From: Marasmius tenuissimus
Taxonomy: Eukaryota > Basidiomycota > Agaricomycetes > Agaricales > Marasmiaceae
NCBI GenBank assembly: GCA_029532415.1
Contig: JAQOTA010000017.1
Span: 62,001 to 126,000 of the forward strand
DNA length: 64,000 bases
Direction: 5' to 3'
A program made the translations under genes and the position numbers. This document shows, in pieces, positions 47,915-57,584 of this stretch (its first letter is position 1; each line of letters opens with the position of its first letter). The notes below the pieces were generated by a model. That model did no database searches and was not told the DNA's origin. It was given only the letters and a program-made list of their open reading frames with translations.

Positions 47915-50185
47915 ATGCTCGTCGAACTCGTAGACGTCGGTCCCAATATACAGTTTCGATGCACATTACACACTAATCTCCTTCGCGCAGATATCTACCC
48001 CAGGGCTCACCTACACGTGCCTAGGAGGATTCGTCGTCGCGGTAGGCTTCGTTTGCTCTATCATTATCATTATCATTATGAAGTCGAGGGCCTAACGATC
48101 AGACTAGTTCTCGATGGTCTCCCTGTTGTTCAAAGAAAAGGCATATACCATGCATCTCGTCGTTATGGTGTTATGTCTGACAGTTTTGTTCAAGCTATAC
48201 ATCAACGAGGTCCTTCTTGGAACGACCTTTGGAATCATCATTGGTCCCAATGTAGCCAATCTCATAGACCCTCGCTCATGGGGTGCTCAAGAGAAAATAA
48301 CGTTGGAAGTCATGCGTGTGGTCCTCGCGACCGGTCTGTTCATCATCGGTGTAGAGCTCAACAACCGTGACCGGCGGGGACCAGGACTGCCACCCACTAA
48401 GTATCTTTGGAGGCATGCGAAGGGTCTGCTGGTTATGATAGTCCCCACTATGGCTATAGGATGGGTTCTCATCGCCGGTAACATTCAGATTATCAGAACG
48501 GGTTGCGTGGTATTTGACATTCACCCCCAGGTTTCCTTAAGGCACTCTTCCGACAATTGGATTTTATCTCTTGCCTCGCGATATCTGCTTGCTTAACCCC
48601 CACAGATCCCATCATCTCTGCTGCCATTGTCGGTATGTCGTCTCTGGGCAGCTGGGACCATTTCTGGATAGCTCGTGACAGATGATTTGCAGGAGGAAGT
48701 TTTGCAGTCCGATATGTTCCTCTCAACATACGCCAGCTGATCTCTGCAGAGTCGGCAGCTAATGATGGACTTGCCTATCCGTTCCTCACTATTGCTCTCT
48801 ACCTGACATTGGAGAGTTCAGTGGGCGTGGCGATGGAGAAATGGATCCTGATTGGATGCTTGTGTGCGTATCTTCGGTCGATTCACCGTTCTTTCCAGAT
48901 GTTTGACCAGATGATCCATCGGCATCCAGACCAAGTCGTGTTTGGAGTCATCTTCGGCAGTGTACTCGGTGTGTTGGCTTTGAAATCGCTCTAGACGCTT
49001 TGACGCTGAACCACATATTCCTTAGGCCTCGCTTTCTCTTTCCTGATGAAGCTATCGTTGAAGAGAGGCTACGTTGACAAGGAATCATACTTGGCGTTAC
49101 TGCTAGCGCTCGCATTGCTGACAATGGGTATCGCCACGACGATTGGGACCGATGATCTCCTGGCATCTTTTGCAGCAGGTGCGGCATTCCAATCAAGTGC
49201 GTGACCGAACGACATCAACTTCATGTATCCTTCAGGAAGCGCCGTTTCGTGGGATGGTGACTTCAACCGTCATATCGAGAATGAAGCATTTGCAACGATC
49301 ATCGACTTCGTTCTAAATTCCGCCTGCTTCATTTACATAGGAGCTTGGCTTCCCTTTCGTGACTTCAACTCCGAGGTCCTTGGAATCGACCTCTGGCGCT
49401 TGTTCGTACTTTTTGTAGCCGTCGCCTTTCTTCGGCGGATTCCTGCTTCACTTGTGCTGTACAAGTGGATCCCGGAGGTCCAGAACTGGAAAGAAGCTAT
49501 GTTCTGCGGCCATTTTGGTGAGCTGTTCTGTCGCTGATTTGAGAAGACTCATTGATTTATCTACCAGGACCTGTAAGATGTAACATGATTTTCCGGCGAA
49601 GACACACTGCTGATTCGCAGGCAGATGGGTGTGGGGGCGGTATTTGTCTCCAGTCTGGCCTTGACCAAGCTTCCCAAGCCACAAGACCCTCCTCAGAGTC
49701 AAGCGGAGGTGCTAGCGGCGACAATACAGCCTATCGTGTCCTTCGTCGTGCTCGGATCCATCTTATTTCGTACGTGCCACAACTTATTGACTCCAACAGC
49801 CAGCTTTTTCGTCTAATACTTTCCTCGATCAGACGGACTGTCTGTGGTTATTCTATCCCTTACTTTAGGATGGAGATCTCGCTCTCGCACCCTTGTGTCT
49901 CCACACAAAGCGGACGTCCAAGGCCTAGGGTTACCCATCGCATCAGTGAGACCTGACACTATCAATACCTTACAAGGAACTCCTGGACTTGGGGCCGTCG
50001 ACAATAGTTCTAGATTCCAAATGATGGCTATGCGTCGCAACCCAAGTAAACAGGGCACCCAAAGTGACGATGAAATAGCCAGTACGCTTAAAGCTGTCCG
50101 ATCCGACGCTGAAAGTCAAAGTGGTCCGGTAAGCACCGGGTCCGGGGTGACGACTAGGACTTCTACCTCTATTGATCCTCATTAG
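47915..50185 (+). CDS. nha1: Plasma-membrane Na+(K+)/H+ antiporter, Nha1/CPA1 type
   Basis: The protein exports Na+ or K+ in exchange for protons. The start is MLVELVDVGPNI. After a short intron, ISTPGLTYTCLGGFVVA continues, and after another, FSMVSLLFKEK. Then come LYINEVLLGTTFGIIIGPNV, VMRVVLATGLFIIGVEL, DPIISAAIVGGSFAVRYVPL, the ion-binding motif ESAANDGLAYPF (Asn-Asp), and SFAAGSAVSWDGDFN. Later segments are FATIIDFVLNSACFIYIGAW, FGPMGVGAVFVSSLA and PIVSFVVLGSILF. The hydrophilic tail is only about 110 residues, far shorter than the several-hundred-residue tail of yeast Nha1. A 54-nt in-frame stretch at 48141-48194 between FKEK and LYINEV is probably an intron. About eight introns are present. 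Confidence 0.9.
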
Positions 50186-50421
50186 CTTTGACATGCTACG
50201 CAGGGGGCTTCTCGAAGCGTAGGATAACATTGGCTCAGGCATACCCACAAGGCGGGCTCCGATTTGTGGTCGGAGAGGGTTGGAGGGCAATTAATCAAGT
50301 AATACTTACATACAAATGTAGCGCCTACTATTAGGGGCTCGCGGTCCGGCCTCTGCCGCCGGGAAGTCATGATCATTAGAGAATGATTAGGTGATGAGCT
50401 CGCAACTTGTTCTTGACCACG

Positions 50422-51557
50422 ATGCTTGCAGTCCAGTCCCCTTCGCCTGTTCCTGATCCTCTCTCGGTACCTCCGAATGCGCCCGAACATTGTCCAGTGA
50501 GTTTGCTATCGAGAGAAGGAGCGGCCTTAACTGATATCCTCCCCAGGGCACAGAATCGGAGTTGGCGGGCAAAGCCGATGCTTGTCAAGGTTGCGCTAAC
50601 CAGGAAATTTGCGCTTCGAGTACACCCAAAGGGCCTGATCCCTCTCTTCCATTCATAAAAGAGCGAATGTCGACGGTGAAGCGCAAGATTCTCGTGTTAT
50701 CGGGCAAAGGAGGTGTCGGCAAATCGACATTTACTGCACAGTTAGGATGGGCATTTGCTGCTGACGAGTCGACTCAGGTGAGTGGGTCAAGTCTTATACT
50801 CAGGAATGTCAATTGAGTCATGTTGCTCCAGACTGGAATCATGGACGTAGATATTTGCGGACCTTCCATTCCGACCATTCTCGGCATTGCGTCTGAACAG
50901 GTCCATTCTTCCTCTTCTGGGTGGTCGCCGGTTTACGTGCAAGATAACCTGGGGGTCATGTCTGTAGGATTCATGCTTCCGTCCTCCCGTGATGCTGTTA
51001 TGTGGCGTGGACCCAAGAAAAATGGGTTAATATCCCAGTTCTTCAAGGACGTCGACTGGGGCGATCTGGACTACCTGGTGGTAGATACACCGCCCGGCAC
51101 CTCTGACGAACACCTCAGCATCGTTCAATTCCTGAAGGAGAGCGGCATCGACGGTGCCGTCCTAATCACTACCCCACAAGAAGTCGCTCTCCAGGATGTC
51201 CGGCGGGAGATTGACTTCTGCAAGAAAGTTGGGATAAGGATCCTCGGATTGGTAGAGAATATGTCGGGTTTCGTTTGCCCCAACTGCAAGAACGAATCAC
51301 AAATATTCAAGCCTAGTACCGGGGGTGCAAAGCGGCTAGCCGAGGAAACAGGGACAGAGCTTCTGGGTTGCATACCGCTGGATCCGAGGATAGGTAAAAG
51401 TGCGGACTATGGTGTCAGCTTCCTGGATGAGTACCCAGATAGTCCCGCGACGACTGCCTACCTCGATATCATCGATCGTGAGTATTCCTCTAGGATGACG
51501 GCGTGCAACATTCTTATCACCCGCACAGGAATAAAAGAGATATTGGGCGATCACTAA
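50422..51557 (+). CDS. nbp35: Cytosolic Fe-S cluster assembly factor Nbp35 (NUBP1)
   Basis: Nbp35 works with Cfd1 as the scaffold that builds 4Fe-4S clusters for cytosolic and nuclear proteins. The start [19 protein letters not shown] leads to the N-terminal cluster ligands [20 protein letters not shown] and ANQEIC (four Cys; C-x13-C-x2-C-x5-C). The Walker A (deviant, MRP type) is [44 protein letters not shown] and [13 protein letters not shown] follow, and then the bridging cluster motif [12 protein letters not shown]. The end [11 protein letters not shown] is joined across the last intron (GTGAGT...GCACAG). The N-terminal Cys motif separates it from Cfd1. Introns follow CCA at about 50499 and after CAG at about 50776. 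Confidence 0.95.
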
Positions 51558-52124
51558 CTCTCAGATCACTCACTTGCTCAGTTTTTTCGGATACATGATG
51601 GTGCTATATCCCTCTAGTTCGATGTATTCATTGCGCTCTGTATTCTCATGCTGCTTTGTATCCTATCATATGTCCCTATAGATTTACTCTCGACTTGAAG
51701 GCTACGTTTTGACTGACGATACGTAATACCCAACACCCCGTGAGCTCCGCCACCAAGCTTCCAGTTCGACGTGCTCGCCGTATACTACTTCGTATCCACA
51801 TAGATCCCTATTGGGCTGTACAGTTCGCTTCACGTATAACTTGCATTCCAGCAGACCCCAGCACATCTGCGGTGACATCACAAATGTCCATCACGATGAT
51901 ACAAGTCTTTACGAGGTTTACCGCTCTTGAATACACTTATGGCGCAAAAGTTTACACCAGTCCTGCGTCCAGTGCTCGGCGACTGCGGAACAAGAGATAG
52001 TAGATCCGTGTAAGTGACGGACGCCGCGGGTTCAGCCGTGCATATAAACCCCATCTCAAAATCTAAGCTATACACTAACAACGTACTCAGCCCGACCCCC
52101 TACGCAAATTGGCCTCGTAACTCC
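51558..52124. promoter_or_regulatory. Upstream region of the small orphan gene
   Basis: About 570 bp. GCATATAAACC at about 52037 is a good TATA-like element about 85 bp before the ATG at 52125. Open frames at 51740-52000 show no family resemblance. Confidence 0.45.
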
Positions 52125-52771
52125 ATGACCATGCTCTCCCAAACTTTGAGGACCTTCCTCCGACACGCCCCCGAAGTCGAGAAACGATGCTTCATGCTTG
52201 TATACCCGAATCCCCGGTTGTGGTTGGGACTGCGAGTGAGTTTCCGTATCGACGAGGTGCTCGTTTGAAACTAACACTTGGACAAGGAGCAAACCGAACC
52301 ACCTCACCGAGATCTTGCATACCTTGTTGCTTTTGGAAGGGGTCATGATACGACCATGGTTGCAGGGCAAAATGCTTGGGGGTGAGCTGGCGTATCTCAG
52401 AGGCCCTCAAGAGGAGAGTACTGACGGAAATCCGGTAGTGTAAGCTATAGCCAGAATTACAGTTATTGGCAGTCCCTGCAAGACAAGCTTCAATGTAGGC
52501 AATCGGAACACATACTGGCCTCAGACACTGACCTATCACAATACCAACAGTTTCGGCTTGGTGCCAGGTCGACTCTCAAGGCGGGTTGAGGAAGAGTCTC
52601 ATAGAAGTATTGGACTCTTTCCCCAACCACGACCTATCGACGAAACGAGGAGTAGAACTTGCTTCAAAGGAAATCGATGACTGTTTGCGACCCAATGCCC
52701 TTACCATGATGAAAGCAAACGACAGACTGGTTCAACTCGGAAAGAAGGTTAATCTGTCTGCTCGAACCTGA
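52125..52771 (+). CDS. Small orphan protein, four exons
   Basis: Exons 52125-52235, 52287-52381, 52439-52494 and 52551-52771 join in frame with GT-AG borders and give about 160 residues. The sequence runs MTMLSQTLRTFLRHAPEVEK, LVYPNPRLWLGLREQTEPPH, DLAYLVAFGRGHDTTMVAGQ, SYSQNYSYWQSLQDKLQF, then SAWCQVDSQGGLRKSLIEVL and a helical C terminus RPNALTMMKANDRLVQLGKK. I recognise no domain. The consistent splicing, the balanced composition and the upstream TATA-like element support a real gene. An alternative start is ATG at 52131. Confidence 0.55.
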
Positions 52772-52880
52772 TTCAATTTTGTAGTGCGCGATGAGGAGTT
52801 TTGTTATACCTCTGTATCACTCGTCTTGCATAGATCGTGTATTGTACATCCCTGTGTAATTCCCGATGTATTTCTAGCGT

Positions 52881-54162
52881 TTACAAGAATCTTGACGGCT
52901 GGAGGCTCTTGATGTTCGCAGAGCTTGCTTTGCCTTCCATCACCAGCTCTGCTAGGATCTTTGCCGTTCCGGGTGCGTTACATATTCCCTAAAGCGAACC
53001 CATGTAAATGGATAGTTGCCCTCTCAAGAAAAAATGAACATACCCAGCATGTATGTCCAGCAGCGACGAATAGTCCGTCAGCAATCTTAGGTGCTGGCCC
53101 AACGATAGGACCCCCTCCAGAACGCACTACGGGTAAGTAGCAAGCCTGCCTCTTGTTGACCTTCCCGTTCTGAATTTCCTGGGAGATACTGCACACACTC
53201 CGATGAAGAGCTTCGCAGGCTGACGAGTCCACCTGCACCTCATCCACTGTATCCGGCAAAGGGAGGTCATCCCCTCCACTGCACGCGTATAGCTCGTTCC
53301 CCGGTCGCGCATATATTTCTGGCGTGACGATGCCAGTCGGCAGCTGGATAGACGTGAACAACGCGTATGGGGAGATGGTGATGGATGGATCTGGGTGAAT
53401 CGTTATACTGTGCGCTCGGGTACCATCTATGGGCAGCGACGGTACGAGAGAAGGTGACCATGCTCCTGCAGTGAGAATGATGTCGGACGCTGGCAACGTT
53501 TCTTTATCTGAAGAACCCGGTGGTTGGTAAAGGACGCCAGTAACCTTCCCCTCCTCACGGAGTATTGAAGTAACGCGGCCCTGAACGAGCTCAACACCCT
53601 TCTCTTTCGCCAAGTCCATCATGCTTGTCGTAAAGAGATAAGGGTGAACCTGAGCAGTGTGCCCATCAGGCGCCATTGGTGCATATTCCTCTGTAAGGTG
53701 CTCCTCCACCCAAAGCAGATCCTCAGGAAGACCCTTTGACCTTCTACTTTTCGAATTTCCAGCTGAACTCTTAGTACCTTCTTCCAATCCTAGCGTTTTC
53801 TCTAGACTCTTTTCTGCCCTCTTCCCATTCTGGACCTTGGAACTATGACCAGTTCCTTCCCAGCTTCCGCACTGAGTAAACCTGAATCCCCAGCGTTCTT
53901 TCCCGTTATGTTCTTTTGCAAGCTTCAAGTGCTCTGGGAACGAGACTTTGACAAGTTCTGGAGGGTATGCCCATTTTGCTACCAGACCGCCTGCTTTACC
54001 AGAAGCTCCCTGGGCAACACCGTGTGTTGACGCCTCGATGACCTTGATCGTGGTGGTGGAGGAGAAGGACGGATGACGGGAGAGATAATAGGCGGTTGAG
54101 CACCCGATTATTCCTCCTCCAATGATCACGATGTCTCTGCGAGAGGCTGAGGTACTTGACAT
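52881..54162 (-). CDS. FAD-dependent oxidoreductase, DAO family, Tda3-like
   Basis: The start is MSSTSASRRDIVIIGGGIIG, with the FAD dinucleotide motif GGGIIGCSTAYYLSR at residues about 13-27. THGVAQGASGKAGGLVAKWA follows; the A-S-G-K-A-G-G-x-x-A-K-W segment is characteristic of the yeast Tda3 group, whose members have been linked to endosome-Golgi trafficking. The later FAD-contact region reads ADGLFVAAGHTCW and, after the last intron (GTATGT...CTTTAG), GICNAPGTAKILAELVMEGK, ending SLQPSRFL. About 400 residues. A Lys/Ser-rich insert lies near residues 105-145. The substrate is unknown. Its 3' end converges on the small orphan gene 110 bp away. Confidence 0.85.
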
Positions 54163-54379
54163 TTCGGGTGATGGTGGTAATGGTGCAAGTTGAAGGTGTA
54201 ATGATTAGGCACCATCGTTGCTCAATGCTGAAGTTGGAGTCAATGTCGTCAATGGTCATCCATGCGCAGGCCTCCCACGGGCGAGTTGAAGGCAGCGGGA
54301 TGTAATCCGAGGTATAAAATATGCGAAGAGTTCTATGAGCAATAAAATACAAATTTCACCATAGCAGAATCCAATGCAT

Positions 54380-55913
54380 CTAGTGTCCACTCCGGAGATA
54401 CACGACACCAACCACAATGCTTATCAGGAAGAAAGACGCCCATGCCCTTGCACTCAGAAGCCCTCGAGAGATCTCCTCGTTTACGAGAGCTGTGTATTTG
54501 AGAGGGCGCACGGGTTCTGATGAAGCGCCGGAAGCTGATTCTGTAACTGCTGCTTCGACCGTGTCTCCCATCTCAGTGTTTTCTCCTCCGATATCCACGT
54601 CGGCAACGCCTCCAAAGAAGTCGGTGATCAGGGCTTCCCGACCTCTCTTCGAGCGCTCTGCCTCCCGCCCAACCCATTCACCGGGCTCCCGCCAGCCTTC
54701 GCCTTGTCCGTATCGAAGCATGGACTCGCCACCACCTAGGGGGCGTTGGAAAAGATCGGACCGAACTCCAGGGTGAGAGCCAATCTTCGGGACATTGTAA
54801 GAGGTGAACTAATGAGGGCGTTAGTATAGGTGAGAGATCCCAGGAAAACATCTCGTACTAGGTCTCCCATGGTAAGTTTTGAGGTCTTGTTCACGCCCTC
54901 CATGTACTGGAGAACGTAATGAGTATAGCTGTCGATGACAGCGACGCCTATGTCATTGTCGTTCTCGTGCTGAACAAGAAGGTCCAACGTCAAGCTTTCG
55001 TCTAACGCAATGAGAGACTAGTAGACTGACCGAGTATGAGTTCTCTCCCTCAAAAGAACTACCGGTGGCAAGAATGTTCGGAGAGTAGAACTTGGAGTAC
55101 ATAGTGTTGGCCTGGCAGGTATCAATCATGAAGAATATCTCGTTGTATCTGGCACGGTTGTCAGAAGGGTGTTGCGCAGATCAACAGATGTCCTCGTACC
55201 TTCCCCCTTGCCACATTTGCTCGAAAGCGTCAGCGATATCATGTGCGCTTATTTCCTCGTTGTCTTGGAACTTTAAGAATTCGTTCCCTCCGTGCCCAGT
55301 CATGAAAATGAAGATGTTGGAGTTCCTATCTGTGAGAAGTCGCTTCGAGCGGGGCACGGATTCATCCAAACGTCCTGTCAAGACACGCAAGAAGTTTTCG
55401 ACCGTAACCTCATAGCCACGGTAATCAACCTCAATGTTGTCGCCGTATAGGTCAAGGTGTCGCCCTGGATTGGCGTAAACAGAAGCCGGAAACTTGTTTC
55501 GAGAATTGCATGCTGCATCGTCCGCGAGCATTAGGATGATATTGGAGTCGGGAATACCGAGGCGTTTTACGGTGCGATACCTGGAACCAGTTATTGTTTG
55601 AGCTTGAGGGCCTCAAAAGGGTACCTGAAGGGAGTCCTTACATTCCAAGGGCGTTCGCCATATGCTGGGGATACTAATCAGTCGACGACAACGACAACGA
55701 CGACGAGCAGTTGCTTACGCGATAATTGAACCAATATCTCGACGAGCACACCAAAACTGCCCAATTATTGGTGTGTGTTGACGCATTTCCTCTGGCGTAG
55801 AAGTCTTTGAGGTATTCTTCGCTTTCATTGCTTGCTGATACAGAGAAGAACAATGAGTAGCTAACCAACAGCCAGAGCCAGAACCGGAGGTTGTGGGAAG
55901 AGAGCAAGTTCAT
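54380..55913 (-). CDS. gpi8: GPI-anchor transamidase catalytic subunit Gpi8 (PIG-K)
   Basis: Gpi8 is the cysteine protease of the ER transamidase that swaps a C-terminal signal for a GPI anchor. The start MNLLSSHNLRFWLWLLVSYS is a signal peptide. HTNNWAVLVCSSRYWFNYRH and NALGMYRTVKRLGIPDSNII follow, then MLADDAACNSRN, NFLRVLTGR, and the catalytic His in IFIFMTGHGGNEFLKF. The catalytic Cys is in FFMIDTCQANTMY, both within a caspase-like C14/C13 fold. DIGVAVIDSYTHYVLQYMEG and LTMGDLVRDVF follow. A C-terminal hydrophobic segment SFFLISIVVGVVYLR is the membrane anchor. Several short introns are present. The start lies 62 bp from the divergent HCNGP-like gene. Confidence 0.95.
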
Positions 55914-55975
55914 TGTGGGCGGAGTTTGAACGCGCTCTTCCTCTTCCCTTCATCATCTTCCAACTGGCCATAGAT
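55914..55975. promoter_or_regulatory. Very short bidirectional promoter, gpi8 / HCNGP-like gene
   Basis: Only 62 bp separate the two divergent start codons. It is pyrimidine-rich (CTCTTCCTCTTCCCTTCATC) on the plus strand. Transcription start sites must lie within or very near it. Confidence 0.6.
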
Positions 55976-57185
55976 ATGCTACACGGTAAGCCGATCCTTC
56001 TGCTATCGTCTCCTCCTTGGAACTTACACCTTGACTCTAGGGCTAGCAGCGTACGGCGATGACAGTGATTCTAATGACGAGAAGCAGTTGGAAAACGGGC
56101 CGACAGAAAATGTGAGAGGCCCCGTCCTTGTAGCCCTTCCTCGTCGTTTCCCTTCTGGCACATCTTTCTGTCTCGGATAGGGTGACAAGACCAAAGTGGG
56201 CAAATATGTTGATAATGAAAGTGCGTCGAGGACACGGCTATTTGGGGAATCTCAATTGATGCAATGTACCAGTAGCACGACGGACAGCCAAACAACCAGT
56301 CCAAAAGTCTCAAGTTGTAATCAAACGACCTCAACACAAGCCTAGGACAGCTCAACCTCGAGCACATATATCAGAAGAACTCGATTCGCCGCGTGCCTCT
56401 TCGTCAAGAGACATAGCACCCACCAGCCCTCAAGCCGAATCGTTGACTCCAGACCTAACACCCTCTACCTCTCAATCTCAGCCGGAGGAGCTTCAACGAA
56501 TACGTGATATGCTACGACCTCCCCCGATACCAGGTGTGGCCGATTGGGGTATTCCCCCAGAGCCAGGACCCAATGAATGCGAGCCTTGCGATCCTACTAT
56601 TGAGGTGCTTAGTCCCCTACTCGCATTCATTCCCATCTAACTCAGTCGGTACAGGCCAAGCTTCTCCAATTCTACAACCTCAAACATCCAACCGCGTCCG
56701 CATCTTCCTCCGCTACCTCTGCTTCAGACCCAATTACAACGCCGAGACATTTTAACGACTCCCTCATGTCCAACCGGTCATTTCGCAATCCTCATCTATA
56801 CGCGAAACTCGTCGAGTTTGTGGACGTAGACGAGCGAGAGACGAACTTCCCCAAAGAGCTGTGGGATCCGTATCAGATTGTGGAAGGGAAACATGGATGG
56901 GATGCTGAGAAGATCGGTACGACCACTAGCGAACCTTCCTTTGTTTTCTGCCTCAACCTCACGTTGGTCACAGCCGCTCATCAAAAGGCGCGTTCAGAAC
57001 AGCAAGCACAAACACAGACGTTTGGGAAACGAAGTCAGCTAGAATTCACCTCCGCGTCGTCACACTCAGGCCATGGAAAGGACAAGGGTCAGGATCTTAG
57101 TAGGAACCGCTACAACCCTTACAATGCTGGTGGTAAAGCTGGGTATGGAAGTTCTGGCAGAGGAAGAATCAGTTGGGGTAAGTAG
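55976..57185 (+). CDS. HCNGP/SAP30BP-like nuclear protein
   Basis: The first coding exon is 10 nt (55976-55985), then an intron GTAAGC...TCTAG, giving [20 protein letters not shown]. This N terminus (L-x-x-Y-G-D-D/S) and the segment [11 protein letters not shown]...[20 protein letters not shown] with IPPEP lead to the HCNGP core. The core reads [35 protein letters not shown] and [20 protein letters not shown]. The end is a Gly/Arg/Ser-rich tail [19 protein letters not shown]. Family members (PF07818) act in transcription regulation and splicing in animals; no fungal role is assumed here. About 300 residues with several introns, one near 56604 and one near 56917. Confidence 0.88.
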
Positions 57186-57584
57186 TTAAGTACATGAATA
57201 CAATGCAGACTGGCGGGCCTTTGAGCTTGAACGGCCTTAGTAGCGATAATACGTTGTCGAGGGCAAGTTTCCCTTGTAGCCTTCTCCTAAGACGTCTAGA
57301 TGAAAGGCCGGGGTTGTAACCTGTACAGCCTGGCCGTCCGATAATCTTCCACCCTGCTTCCACCTAACACAAGTTCGAAGTCTGAACGTCTCGGGGAAAC
57401 CTAAGGAAATCAGTGCATGAAATGTGACGTCCGGCGTTGACAACGATTCAATTCTGCGACTTCAAGCCCTTGTTCGCACGTTCCCACAAGCTTCGTTGCT
57501 TCTCTCGAGCCACCCATCTCATCTGTCTTCTTGTCTTTCACCTTCGTGCTTTTGACGTCAAGCATTCTAGTTCTGTAATCTGCG
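57186..57584. other. Upstream region of the histone methyltransferase gene
   Basis: About 400 bp between the HCNGP-like stop and the methyltransferase start. TGACGTCA at about 57553-57560 is a perfect CRE/ATF-type palindrome 25 bp before the ATG; whether it acts as a site is untested. Confidence 0.5.
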
